A DNA stretch of 46,943 nucleotides, taken from an uncultured Clostridia bacterium (GTDB taxonomy: Bacteria; Bacillota; Clostridia; Oscillospirales; UBA644). Location: the NCBI GenBank assembly GCA_944382895.1, contig CALWNV010000006.1, forward strand, positions 1-46,943, read 5' to 3'. This document shows, in pieces, positions 8,049 to 16,767 of this stretch. The notes under the pieces were generated by a model. That model did not search any database, was not told the origin of the DNA, and saw only the letters and a list, made by a program, of their open reading frames with translations. Each line of letters opens with the position of its first letter. Position 1 is the first letter of the stretch. Made by a program: the position numbers and the translations under genes.

Positions 8049-9005
8049 TTAAAATTCGTTTTTTACGGAACGCATAAAAAGTTCTGCCATTGTGCCGCTT
8101 ATATCCGCGCCGTTATAAACAACATTATAAACCGCTTCGCATATAGGGAGTTCAACATCATACATATCTTTTAACTTCATGAGAGCCTTTACCGTATAAT
8201 AGCCCTCAGCCAATGAAGAGTATTTCTCACCTCTTACAAAAGTTTCTCCAAACATTCTGTTATGGCTGAATTTAGAAAAAACCGTTGCTTCATAATCACC
8301 AAGATGCGAAAGGCCGTAAGCTGTCATTTCATTGCCGCCCATCGCTTTGATAAGCCTAGCAATTTCTCTTGTACCACGAGACATAAGCGCGCCTTTCAGC
8401 GACGAGTATGAAAGTCCGTCAAGCATACCCGCGGCTATACCTATGACATTCTTTGAGGCGGCCCCGACCTCGTTTCCTATTAAATCAGTCCCGTAATAAA
8501 AGCGAATAAGCGGACCGGAAAACTCAAAAACAAGTTCTTTGACGATATCCTTATTTTTACTGTCGATAACCATACAATTGGGTCTTCCTTCAATAAATTC
8601 CTGAGGATGCCCGGGCCCCACCCATACAGCAGTTTTATTTTCAGGTAAAAATTCTTCAACAATTTCGGAAAGGCGCTTCCCTGTTTCTATTTCCAAACCT
8701 TTCATGCATAAAATAATAATTTTATCCGGACTGATATATTTCCCGTTTTCAGAAAGGAAAACGCGAAGGTTTTGCGAATTAATTGAAATAACTACAGCAT
8801 CCGCATTATAAAAACTTTCCGACGGATTACAGGATAAAGATATATCGTCACCGAACGTAACGATACCGTTTGTTTTATTTGTCAAAAAGGCTTCAAATGT
8901 AGGATCGTTCCTGATTCCGAAAGAAGTGATCTCATGTCCTGTTTTATTAAGATACCACGCTATAAACGACCCCCACCGGCCACAACCGACAACAGTAATT
9001 TTCAT
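8049..9005 (-). CDS. gpsA: NAD(P)-dependent glycerol-3-phosphate dehydrogenase
   Basis: This 318-residue enzyme reduces dihydroxyacetone phosphate to sn-glycerol 3-phosphate for phospholipid synthesis. The N-terminal Rossmann motif reads VVGCGRWGSFIAWYLNK (the third family Gly-x-Gly position is altered to GRWGS, common in clostridial GpsA). Other landmarks are WVGPGHPQEF, the catalytic lysine region GAASKNVIGIAAGMLDGL, and LGDYEATVFSKFSHNRMFG. The length is slightly short compared with about 330. AAAGGATT precedes the ATG at 9005. It diverges from the mecA-like gene. Confidence 0.93.
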   Translation of the reverse strand: MKITVVGCGRWGSFIAWYLNKTGHEITSFGIRNDPTFEAFLTNKTNGIVTFGDDISLSCNPSESFYNADAVVISINSQNLRVFLSENGKYISPDKIIILCMKGLEIETGKRLSEIVEEFLPENKTAVWVGPGHPQEFIEGRPNCMVIDSKNKDIVKELVFEFSGPLIRFYYGTDLIGNEVGAASKNVIGIAAGMLDGLSYSSLKGALMSRGTREIARLIKAMGGNEMTAYGLSHLGDYEATVFSKFSHNRMFGETFVRGEKYSSLAEGYYTVKALMKLKDMYDVELPICEAVYNVVYNGADISGTMAELFMRSVKNEF

Positions 9006-9050
9006 AGCCTAATCCTTTCATTTTTTAGTAAAATTACCATTATTTTTGCA

Positions 9051-9079
9051 TTGTCAAAACAGCGGAAATTTTATATAAT
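9051..9079 (+). promoter_or_regulatory. Housekeeping promoter of the mecA-like gene
   Basis: TTGTCA (9051-9056) and TATAAT (9074-9079) are 17 bases apart. On the opposite strand the same place reads TTGACA (9050-9055), which could be the -35 element of gpsA with a weak -10, so the two divergent promoters would overlap. Confidence 0.8.
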
Positions 9080-9107
9080 GATAATAAGAAATACTTCGGA
9101 GGCTATT

Positions 9108-9659
9108 ATGATAATCGAACAGATAAATAATGATAAAATAAAGGTCGTTGTCGATAAAAACGAACAACGGGAGTATGGTATTACATACGCCTCGATGAAT
9201 TACAGCGACCAAAACACACGTAAATTATGTGAAAAAATAATAAAAACCGCAAATCGACAAGTAGGATTTTATGTTGGGAATGCAAAACTTCTTGTTGAGG
9301 CACATCGCGGGAATAACGGAACAGTCACGATATATTTATCAAGAATCCCGCTTGAAACGGAAAACGGAGAGGAATTCCTTTGTCAAACCGTAAAATTTGA
9401 AAACGCTGATAATTTGTTTGACGGATGCCGCCTGTTTGAACCTATAACTCACAAACTTGAACGCAGTAAGCTTTTTTATTATAAAAATTCATATTATCTT
9501 TATTTTGAGATAATCTCAGATATGACGTTTGCAAGAAGATTTTTAGAAAATCTTCTTGAATACGGTGAAAGAACAGCTATTGACCCGTTGTTTATTGCAG
9601 AACACGGTGAAATAATAGAAAACAAGCATGCAATTGAGAAAATAATACTGAAACACTAA
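9108..9659 (+). CDS. MecA-like adaptor protein
   Basis: The 183-residue protein fits the MecA/YpbH family, adaptors that deliver substrates to ClpC/ClpP. The N-terminus MIIEQINNDKIKVVVDKNE matches the substrate-binding domain start, an acidic/polar linker is short, and the C-terminal ClpC-binding half is recognisable: a FENADNLFDGCRLF segment, SKLFYYKNSYYLYFEI, LEYGERTAIDPLFIAEHGE and a final NKHAIEKI. It is a little shorter than the typical 200-240 residues. I placed the start at the ATG at 9108 because GGAGG at 9098-9102 precedes it and the upstream extension would run antisense through the gpsA start. Which ClpC partner it serves is not visible here. Confidence 0.82.
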   Translation: MIIEQINNDKIKVVVDKNEQREYGITYASMNYSDQNTRKLCEKIIKTANRQVGFYVGNAKLLVEAHRGNNGTVTIYLSRIPLETENGEEFLCQTVKFENADNLFDGCRLFEPITHKLERSKLFYYKNSYYLYFEIISDMTFARRFLENLLEYGERTAIDPLFIAEHGEIIENKHAIEKIILKH

Positions 9660-9693
9660 TATATCATTTTGTGATCTCTGTTTTGCAATCAGA

Positions 9694-10404
9694 TCAGTAT
9701 ACACTGTATGTCCAAACATCGGACCGATATTTCTGATTTGCAATTTCCTGAACAAAATTTTCATCAGATTGAGTCAGTTTATAAACATCACTGTCCTTTA
9801 CAACTTCACGTAGCATTGATTTCTCAAAATCTTCAAATACAACAATGTCAGAAATATTGCAAACACGCTGTCTGACAGATTGTATTCCTTTTGAAATAAG
9901 CTTCATAGGATCAGGAGTAAGAGCTTGTACCATCGCATCTATATCCGTATTGTAAAGCAGAGATCCATGATGTAATATGTAATCGGATGTCAAATGTCTC
10001 GCATTCCCTGAAATTTTACGGCCACCTACCAAAATATCGTTACGATCATTAAATTCAGCTTTGATTCCGAAAGAAATCAAAGCATTCAATATGTCTTTAC
10101 CGGTTTCTTTAAATTCAGGCACAGTCTCACCTGTTCTCGGAAGAATATAAGTAAATTGCCATGCGCCTTCATCGGTATATATAGCACCTCCGCCGCTTTG
10201 ACGACGAACAAGTGTAATCCCGTTTTTTTCAACATAATCTTTATTTATCTCGTTTTGCGCAACCTGTCCGCTGCCTATCATAACAGTAGGGAATGTATGC
10301 CAAAACATAAAAACCGTATCCCTTAATTTCTTCCGGGTCATCAAATATTCTTCGAGCGCAAAATAATATGCAGCCTCCGTTGATGAAGAATTTATATAAA
10401 TCAT
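9694..10404 (-). CDS. lplA: Lipoate-protein ligase A-type enzyme lacking the C-terminal domain
   Basis: This 236-residue BPL/LplA-fold protein has VRRQSGGGAIYTDEGAW, GGRKISGNAR with the catalytic lysine, and HHGSLLYNTD, which bind lipoyl-AMP or octanoyl-AMP. It ends right after a remnant of the KYxxWxWxYG motif (here KYRSDVWTYSVY), so the C-terminal accessory domain of full LplA (about 330 residues) is absent. The start overlaps the lipA stop by four bases (ATGA), coupling it to lipoyl synthase. It would attach lipoate, or octanoate as substrate for LipA, to lipoyl domains. Whether it needs a separate C-terminal partner is unknown. No frameshift is visible downstream, where only 34 bases remain before the next stop. 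Confidence 0.88.
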   Translation of the reverse strand: MIYINSSSTEAAYYFALEEYLMTRKKLRDTVFMFWHTFPTVMIGSGQVAQNEINKDYVEKNGITLVRRQSGGGAIYTDEGAWQFTYILPRTGETVPEFKETGKDILNALISFGIKAEFNDRNDILVGGRKISGNARHLTSDYILHHGSLLYNTDIDAMVQALTPDPMKLISKGIQSVRQRVCNISDIVVFEDFEKSMLREVVKDSDVYKLTQSDENFVQEIANQKYRSDVWTYSVY

Positions 10405-11267
10405 TTCGCGACCACCGTTTCATACGCCTCGGCAGCATGATATGAGCTTCTGACCAAAGGTGCCGAAAAAACGTATTTGAATCCCTTCCCCTTCCCGACC
10501 TTCGCATATTCCTCAAATTGTTGAGGAGTAACATATTCAGCAAGCTCGATATGCTGTTTTGAAGGACGGAGATATTGCCCAATTGTCAAAATATCACATT
10601 TGACTTTAATAAGATCATCCATAACTGCAAACACTTCATCAGAAGTTTCTCCAAGACCGACCATAATGCCCGTTTTAGTGATCTGATCAGGATTATATAA
10701 TTTTGCGAAAGACAAAACATCAAGAGACCTTCTGTAATCCGCCTGAGGACGGACTGAATCATAAAGACGAGGGACGGTTTCTACATTATGTGAAAAAATC
10801 TCCGGCTTTTCATCCAATATGAGAGTAAGAGCTTTTTTATCGCCCTGCATATCCGGAATCAGTAGTTCCACCGCTGCACCGGGGATCTCGCGTCTTACAG
10901 CGCGGACAACCTTCACAAAATGAGAAGCCCCTCCGTCACAAAGATCATCTCTTGTGACGGAGGTTATAACCACATGTTTAAGGCCAAGCTGTTTTGCCGC
11001 ACGCGCAACATTTTCCGGTTCATTCACATCAAGCGGGCATACTTGATTTTTTGAAACATTGCAAAATCTGCAATGTCTGGTACAGTTTTCGCCCATAATC
11101 AAGAAAGTAGCCGTGTGTTTTTTATAACATTCACCCAGATTAGGACAATTTGCCTCCCGGCAAACTGTATGCAGATTCAATTCGCGCATCATTGATGCGA
11201 TCTTCTCAACTTCTGCTTTATCGTATGATACCTTAAGCCATTCAGGCTTTTTTGATATATTATTCAA
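10401..11267 (-). CDS. lipA: Lipoyl synthase
   Basis: This is a radical SAM enzyme that inserts two sulfurs into octanoyl-protein. With a start at the TTG at 11267 it has 288 residues. Auxiliary cluster cysteines are Cys36, Cys41 and Cys47 (CREANCPNLGEC), the radical SAM cysteines are Cys62, Cys66 and Cys69 (CTRHCRFC), and the terminal RSSY motif is near the end (APLVRSSYHA). No ATG fits the known N-terminus; the TTG is preceded by AGGGAAG and overlaps the dehydrogenase stop by eight bases. An alternative TTG start at 11312 would add an unrelated N-terminal tail. It precedes lplA in the same operon. Confidence 0.95.
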   Translation of the reverse strand: MNNISKKPEWLKVSYDKAEVEKIASMMRELNLHTVCREANCPNLGECYKKHTATFLIMGENCTRHCRFCNVSKNQVCPLDVNEPENVARAAKQLGLKHVVITSVTRDDLCDGGASHFVKVVRAVRREIPGAAVELLIPDMQGDKKALTLILDEKPEIFSHNVETVPRLYDSVRPQADYRRSLDVLSFAKLYNPDQITKTGIMVGLGETSDEVFAVMDDLIKVKCDILTIGQYLRPSKQHIELAEYVTPQQFEEYAKVGKGKGFKYVFSAPLVRSSYHAAEAYETVVAK

Positions 11268-12345
11268 AATAAACCGTCTTCCCTGTCTTTGAAGATTCGT
11301 AAACCGCTTCAAGAATGCGGCTTACAACATATGCCTGTTTCGGGCTGACACACGGCTCTTTATCATAGAGAACCGCATCTATCCACTGGCGTGCCTCGGT
11401 ATATGCGGGATCACCATCAGGAGAACCGGTATAAAAATCAACCCCGCCAACATCAAAAGAAGGTTTTTCAAGATAAAGCCTACCGAGTTTTTCTCCGTTT
11501 ATACGAAGGCCTCCGTCAAAATCAGCTCCTGCTTCTGTTCCGGCGAGCTGACATACCGCCTCCATGCTTTTTTCGATATTGATTGCCCACGAAGACTCTA
11601 TAAGTATCGTGGCCCCGTTTTTCATTTTTACAAAACCAAACGCGGAATCTTCAACAGTATATTCGTCAGGATTCCACGGCCCCCATATATTAGCGCTGTT
11701 TGCGCGTTTACCGAGTTTATGGAATACAGAACCTGTGACGCTTTCAACCTCATAATTATTCATCATCCACAAAGTAAGATCAAGTGAATGAGTCCCGATA
11801 TCTATAAGCGGACCGCCACCCTGCTCGTCCTCATTCATAAAAACACCCCATGTCGGAACACCGCGCCTTCTCAATGCAATAGCTCTTCCGAAATAGATAT
11901 CGCCTAAATCCCCCGCATCGCAAATAGCCTTAAGATATTTTACCTCAGGCCGCTGCCTGTTCTGATAACCTATAGTAAGCTTTGTCGCAGCTTTTTCCGC
12001 TGCGTCAAGCATAAGTTTTGCGTCCGCCGCGGTTTTTGCCATCGGTTTTTCACACATAACATGTTTTCCCGCCTCAAGAGCCGCTACGGTTATAGGGCAA
12101 TGAGATTTATTAGGCGTGCAAACATGAACAACATCGATTGACTTATCCGCTAATAAATCATTATAATTCTTATATACTTTAGCGCCTTCGGTCCCATATT
12201 GTTTTGCAGCTTCTTCCGCGCGTTCGATAATGATATCACAAAACGCGGTCATTTCAACTTCCGGTATTTTCTTTAGCGAAGGCATATGTTTTCCGTTAGC
12301 AATTCCTCCGCATCCGATTATACCTACCTTAAGTTTTTTATCCAT
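11260..12345 (-). CDS. Gfo/Idh/MocA-family oxidoreductase
   Basis: This is a 361-residue NAD(P)-dependent dehydrogenase. The N-terminal nucleotide-binding motif is VGIIGCGGIANGKHMPSL (residues 7-24), the family MCEKPMAKTA motif with the catalytic lysine is near residue 95, and the C-terminal half has DIGTHSLDLTLWMMNNYEVE with the conserved Asp and His. Such enzymes act on sugars, inositols or similar polyols; the substrate cannot be assigned. A clear GGAGG precedes the ATG. It is the first gene in an operon with lipA and lplA, which is not an obvious functional grouping. Confidence 0.9.
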   Translation of the reverse strand: MDKKLKVGIIGCGGIANGKHMPSLKKIPEVEMTAFCDIIIERAEEAAKQYGTEGAKVYKNYNDLLADKSIDVVHVCTPNKSHCPITVAALEAGKHVMCEKPMAKTAADAKLMLDAAEKAATKLTIGYQNRQRPEVKYLKAICDAGDLGDIYFGRAIALRRRGVPTWGVFMNEDEQGGGPLIDIGTHSLDLTLWMMNNYEVESVTGSVFHKLGKRANSANIWGPWNPDEYTVEDSAFGFVKMKNGATILIESSWAINIEKSMEAVCQLAGTEAGADFDGGLRINGEKLGRLYLEKPSFDVGGVDFYTGSPDGDPAYTEARQWIDAVLYDKEPCVSPKQAYVVSRILEAVYESSKTGKTVYFE

Positions 12346-12381
12346 ACTATAACCTCCGAAAATAAATTATCAACTACATAA

Positions 12382-12410
12382 ATAATAGCAGATATTTTAT
12401 TTCAAGTCAA
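12382..12410 (-). promoter_or_regulatory. Housekeeping promoter of the dehydrogenase-lipA-lplA operon
   Basis: On the minus strand TTGACT (12405-12410) and TATTAT (12382-12387) are 17 bases apart, about 37 bases upstream of the dehydrogenase ATG. Confidence 0.75.
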
Positions 12411-12438
12411 TAGAAAAAAACTTAAAAAAATATTTAAT

Positions 12439-14379
12439 TCAAAATATATTTAACTTACCGCTCACATAAAGAAAAACCATCATCGCATCATCGATCATAA
12501 CCGATCCGTTTTTATTTACATCAGCGCATATAAACATGTCATTTTCAATATTTATTTTACCTGACACAAATCTGAAAACAGTCATGGCATCTCCGATGGA
12601 AACTTTCCCGTCACCGTCAAGATCACCTTTTACAAGAGCATATTCATATACATCATACTTTTTGCTTGATATTGATGACTGACATGATCCTTTACCTGCC
12701 ACCATCACTGATATTTTTTCACCGGCGTCTTCCTGTTCAATATAATATTCATTTGAATTTTCACCGCGGATAGCAACCCCGTTTCTAAACCACTGAATCT
12801 CATATTCAGCATTTTTGGGGCTCATACGACTGAAATCTATTGTTAATATATTGCCCGGCTGAAATCTTCCAATAACAGATATTTCACCTTTGAGATCCGC
12901 CTTTCCGACAGAAAACGACGTACTTTCCAAAAGGCCGGTATATCTGCCTTTGCCACTCACAACAGCTGAAATACTTTTCCCGACATCCTCTTCACAGATA
13001 GTATATGTTCGTTCTGCTGCTCCCGATATCACATCGCCATCGCGAAGCCACATTATGTCCGTATCAGCATTTTGTGGCTCAATCTTCAATTCTGTTATAA
13101 TCTTTTCACCGTAAACAAAATCGCCTTTCAAAACCACCTCGCCTGAAATTTCAACTATATATGGATTATTTATCAGCTGCGGATAAGAAAAACCGGGGAC
13201 TGTCTGCCATATTTTATTAAAATCAAAACCGAAATAATTTTCGGATTTTTTCATTTCTGAGAACGAAAGAGCCTTACCGGAACCTTTTTCCCCACAGGTG
13301 TTGAGATAATAAGAGTCGATACAAACCGCGTTTATCCCACCGGAAACGCCCCCAGAATAAGACTCACCGGAAACCTTCCCTACATTATAGCTTGTACATA
13401 CCGCTCCGTTTGAAAAACCGCTTATCCCTCCTACATAATTCTTGCCGCTTACCTCCGCAAGATTGAAACTGTCTCTCACTCCGTTTTTATTATATCCGGA
13501 AAGTCCTCCTACAACATCAGAAGCGGCACAGACATTTCCCAAATTGAAACATTCAAAGAGGTCCTGACTGTTCTGACCGCATATCCCGCCGACATAAACA
13601 TTTCCAGAAATGGACCCTTCATTCGAGCATTCTGATACAACGCCGTAATTTATTCCGGCGATTCCGCCCAAATAGCCATATCCTGATACATTGCCGTAAT
13701 TTATGCAATCCGTGACAGCTCCCGAACTTAACGAACCTACTATACCTCCGGCATTACAAGTATCATCATCTGCCCCGGACACATAAGCGTAATTTCGGCA
13801 GTTAATAATACTTGTCCTAACCGCTTTTCCTATGACCCCTCCGCAAATATCCCCTTCTGCATTCCCGGAAACAACAACACAGTCGTTAATTTTACAGTCA
13901 GTTGCAAACCCGGCGACAGCACCTGAATATTTTGCACCTTGGTTGAGATCAGCATCTATTCGTAAACCACAAATATTTGCATCGACAATATATCCGAAAA
14001 AGCCCTGGATATCTGTATTGCCGTCACAAAACAACCCGCTTATAGTATGATTATTTCCCATGAAATTACCGCTGAACGGACAATCTTTATTTGATGAAAA
14101 TGTTCCGATAGACACCCATGGATTTTTTTCTTTAACAGAATTCATGATAATATCGGCCTCAAGAGAAAAAAACAAGCCCGAGCAGTTATTTCCGCTATTT
14201 ACTGTTTTTGAAAGTTTCTCCAGGTGCGATAAATCGGTAATAACGTATGGGTCGTCCGCCGTTCCTGTGCCGGACTTAAATCCTTTAAGTAACGAGAAAG
14301 AATTTATTGCTGATAAAGATAGTGACATTGAAAAAAATAATAATACCGAAATAACAGTGAACAAAGTTTTTTGTTTCAT
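12439..14379 (-). CDS. Exported GLUG-repeat, Ig-like and dockerin protein
   Basis: The 646-residue protein starts with a signal peptide (about 1-25). A GLUG/beta-solenoid region follows (about 80-380) with many repeats of the form GGIxGxNxGxVxxCxNxGxVSG, the pattern of bacterial adhesion and peptidase accessory domains. Two Ig-like repeats come next (about 405-490 and 495-580; each has a Trp-x-Arg-(D/N)-G and a DAGE or DVGK pattern). The C-terminus is a dockerin with two calcium loops, DLDGDGKVSIGDAM and DVNKNGSVMIDDAM. No catalytic domain is visible. It would dock on a cohesin or bind a surface. AAGGAGA precedes the ATG. Confidence 0.88.
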   Translation of the reverse strand: MKQKTLFTVISVLLFFSMSLSLSAINSFSLLKGFKSGTGTADDPYVITDLSHLEKLSKTVNSGNNCSGLFFSLEADIIMNSVKEKNPWVSIGTFSSNKDCPFSGNFMGNNHTISGLFCDGNTDIQGFFGYIVDANICGLRIDADLNQGAKYSGAVAGFATDCKINDCVVVSGNAEGDICGGVIGKAVRTSIINCRNYAYVSGADDDTCNAGGIVGSLSSGAVTDCINYGNVSGYGYLGGIAGINYGVVSECSNEGSISGNVYVGGICGQNSQDLFECFNLGNVCAASDVVGGLSGYNKNGVRDSFNLAEVSGKNYVGGISGFSNGAVCTSYNVGKVSGESYSGGVSGGINAVCIDSYYLNTCGEKGSGKALSFSEMKKSENYFGFDFNKIWQTVPGFSYPQLINNPYIVEISGEVVLKGDFVYGEKIITELKIEPQNADTDIMWLRDGDVISGAAERTYTICEEDVGKSISAVVSGKGRYTGLLESTSFSVGKADLKGEISVIGRFQPGNILTIDFSRMSPKNAEYEIQWFRNGVAIRGENSNEYYIEQEDAGEKISVMVAGKGSCQSSISSKKYDVYEYALVKGDLDGDGKVSIGDAMTVFRFVSGKINIENDMFICADVNKNGSVMIDDAMMVFLYVSGKLNIF

Positions 14380-14484
14380 ATCAAGGTCTCCTTTTATTTT
14401 TCCGAAAACTTTCCGGTAACTTCTTTATTTCCATTCGACCCCAAACAAAAAACTCTTTTTTGATATATCTGTATTATTTATTTT

Positions 14485-14513
14485 ATTTTAACATTGCTAT
14501 ATATCAGTGTCAA
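14485..14513 (-). promoter_or_regulatory. Housekeeping promoter of the GLUG-dockerin gene
   Basis: TTGACA (14508-14513) and TAAAAT (14485-14490) are 17 bases apart on the minus strand, about 105 bases upstream of the start codon. Confidence 0.75.
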
Positions 14514-14596
14514 GAAAAAGAATACCAAAAAATCCGACATAATTTTCAAAGCGATCAGATTAAAAGAAATATTACAATTGCTATCCATAATCCATG

Positions 14597-14647
14597 CAAA
14601 AACAAAATGGCCTTTGATAAGTTCCTGACATCTTATCAAAAGGCCAT
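14597..14647 (-). terminator. Intrinsic terminator of the CotH/glycosidase operon
   Basis: ATGGCCTTTGATAAG and CTTATCAAAAGGCCAT (14607-14647) form a long stem with one bulge. On the minus strand it is followed by TTTTGTTTTTG, which suits termination after the GH78-like gene at 14680. Confidence 0.85.
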
Positions 14648-14679
14648 GAAATTAAAAACACAATCCGCGAATTATATAT

Positions 14680-16758
14680 TTAATTTTCAACACCGTATTT
14701 CATATAGATATACGCCGGAGTAGCTGACCATCCGTGACACAAACTCCCCGCATTGCCGAAAGCCGCCGCCCCATCTTCTGTTTCCCAGAATGTAGTAGCG
14801 TTGTTAAACAACATTTTTCCCCATATTTTTGCAATATCATCAAAAACGAACTTTCGGTTACCCGGATATCTGAGAAGAGCCTCATACTTAAAAACAGCGT
14901 GACTCGGCGTAACCGGCAAAAGCTCTTTATTTTTTATTTTTTCCAAAACATAAGAACATCTGCTATCTTCTGCTGCACCGATATAAAGGATAAGAGATTG
15001 AGTAAGTTCGCAAAAATGAGAAAGATTACCGTTATGCATAAACGAAGCATATGCTTTTTGCTTCTCATCCCAGAAAATATCATTTATAGATTTGTTCATT
15101 GAAAGATGTAAACATGTATATTTTTTTTCATTTTCTGAATCAAATTTAGAATAAATTTTTGCAAGTGAGCGAAAACCGAGCGAAACAAACGCACATAAAG
15201 GGGCGTCATATGTTCGTTCATCTTCAGGAGTATCGCGTCCAATAACTCCGCTCAACCCATCTTGCCACTCATAGAAATTCCAGTAAATCCCCTCTTTGAA
15301 ACAACGTATAAGACCGTTAGCCTCTTTACACGAAATAAATTTCCCCGCAAGCCTCTCAAGAACAGGAAGGATTTCCAAAATAAAATCAAGATCTCCGGTA
15401 TATTCAAGATATTCAGCGGCAATAGTCAAAAAAATCGCGCTGAAAGACGGGATAGTTATAGAAACTCTTGCAGGTGAACATAATTCAAGCATATTATCAT
15501 CACGTATTGAAAGAGCCATCAAACGTATAGATGCTTTTGCAAATTCATGTTCCCGAAATACCCAATACCCCGCCAGCATTTGGTTACGTGAATCCATAGT
15601 ATACTGGGCTTGTTCTCTCATCGGGCAATCTTCATAATGCTCATGCATACAAAGCAAAAGAGTTCTTTTACAAACTTCAAATATTTTATTATGTAAAAAA
15701 TCTCCGCAGTCAAACATAGCATCAAAAGAAACAGGATATAAAGTTGAGCGGAATCCCGCATAATAAAGACAAAATCTTTTCGTATATACATGAAACTCCA
15801 TATATCGCAATCCGATACGTCTGAACGGGCACATAAAAGTATTACGACCTTTTTTAGCATAGTATCTTAATGCGTAATTATTTGCAGGAAGACAAGAACG
15901 AATACGCATATCTTCCGTATGTTCACCAAACCCAACAAGGATCAGGGCATCTTCTTCAAGCTCAATATCTATTGAAAAGAAACCGGTATTTTCCTCACCG
16001 TAATCCATAATAAAATAAATCCCGTCACAATCTTCATCCGTAGAAAAACTAACAAATCCCGGACAAGGGAAATATTGAATATAGTTATGAGGTTCCCGCA
16101 TCTTATATCCGTCAGTAAAAGAATTGAAAGAATACATTATCTCTCGTGCGAAATTCTCTTCGTCCTGCCGCAACACCCTGAAAACACCCTGTGTAATTAT
16201 TTTTCCACGAACATTTTCACTCAGAACAAGTTTTTTCACGGGTCTCGGATGAAAAACAGAAGCGTCGATTTCATATACGGAAACAGGTTTATACGGCCCG
16301 GAAATATTTCGGCTGTCATAATTTATTGTATATCCCAGCTGTGATGAAATGTGCGGGCAGGGAGATGAAATATAATTTTCATTCTTTCGTGCCAAAGTCT
16401 TTTCCCCGGAAAAAAGAAGCGGTTTTTCGGAATGAATCTCATAAATAACACCAGGAGGTTCTTTTCGGCAGCGCGAAGAATCTTCTCCTTGCCAATAAAC
16501 AGTTATAACGATATCATTTTTACCTTTTTTCAGAAAATTTGAAATGTATAGCGTATCATACACTCGCCAAAACGAATAATCCGCGTACTGACCTGATTCA
16601 ACATATCGGCCGTTTATATATACTGCGTAATCGGAACTGGCTGAGATATATAAAATATAATCACGGCCCTCTTCCGCATAAAAAATTTCATAAAAATCCA
16701 CGTAAGAGTTTTTTTCACATAAACCGTCAAGCCAGACTTGTTTTGATGATTCAAACAT
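14680..16758 (-). CDS. GH78-like six-hairpin glycosidase (alpha-L-rhamnosidase-like)
   Basis: This 692-residue protein has an N-terminal beta-sandwich with a carbohydrate-binding look (YILYISASSDYAVYINGRYV, LKKGKNDIVITVYWQG), then FRRIGLRYMEFHV, and a six-hairpin domain whose hallmark EDCPMREQAQYTMDSRNQML corresponds to the DCPxRxE..G-D region of rhamnosidases. The later WDEKQKAYASF and YPGNRKFVFDDIAKIWGKML pattern and C-terminal LCHGWSATPAYIYMKY also fit that family. No signal peptide is visible, so the enzyme is probably cytoplasmic. It is the last gene of a four-gene operon; the gap to the preceding stop is nine bases. The sugar specificity and catalytic acid are not certain. Confidence 0.78.
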   Translation of the reverse strand: MFESSKQVWLDGLCEKNSYVDFYEIFYAEEGRDYILYISASSDYAVYINGRYVESGQYADYSFWRVYDTLYISNFLKKGKNDIVITVYWQGEDSSRCRKEPPGVIYEIHSEKPLLFSGEKTLARKNENYISSPCPHISSQLGYTINYDSRNISGPYKPVSVYEIDASVFHPRPVKKLVLSENVRGKIITQGVFRVLRQDEENFAREIMYSFNSFTDGYKMREPHNYIQYFPCPGFVSFSTDEDCDGIYFIMDYGEENTGFFSIDIELEEDALILVGFGEHTEDMRIRSCLPANNYALRYYAKKGRNTFMCPFRRIGLRYMEFHVYTKRFCLYYAGFRSTLYPVSFDAMFDCGDFLHNKIFEVCKRTLLLCMHEHYEDCPMREQAQYTMDSRNQMLAGYWVFREHEFAKASIRLMALSIRDDNMLELCSPARVSITIPSFSAIFLTIAAEYLEYTGDLDFILEILPVLERLAGKFISCKEANGLIRCFKEGIYWNFYEWQDGLSGVIGRDTPEDERTYDAPLCAFVSLGFRSLAKIYSKFDSENEKKYTCLHLSMNKSINDIFWDEKQKAYASFMHNGNLSHFCELTQSLILYIGAAEDSRCSYVLEKIKNKELLPVTPSHAVFKYEALLRYPGNRKFVFDDIAKIWGKMLFNNATTFWETEDGAAAFGNAGSLCHGWSATPAYIYMKYGVEN

Positions 16759-16767
16759 ATCAAAACC

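Larger units (their letters stand above)
14380..14679. other. Intergenic region without a gene
   Basis: These 300 bases hold the promoter of the GLUG-dockerin gene (14485-14513), its leader of about 100 bases with AAGGAGA near the ATG, and the terminator of the upstream four-gene operon (14597-14647). An 87-residue frame on the plus strand has no ribosome binding site and overlaps the terminator. Confidence 0.7.

Noticed and set aside
12439-14379. The internal Gly-rich repeats of the GLUG protein as a CRISPR or DNA repeat array
   Set aside because: The repetition is at protein level with divergent codons; no direct repeats of constant length occur.
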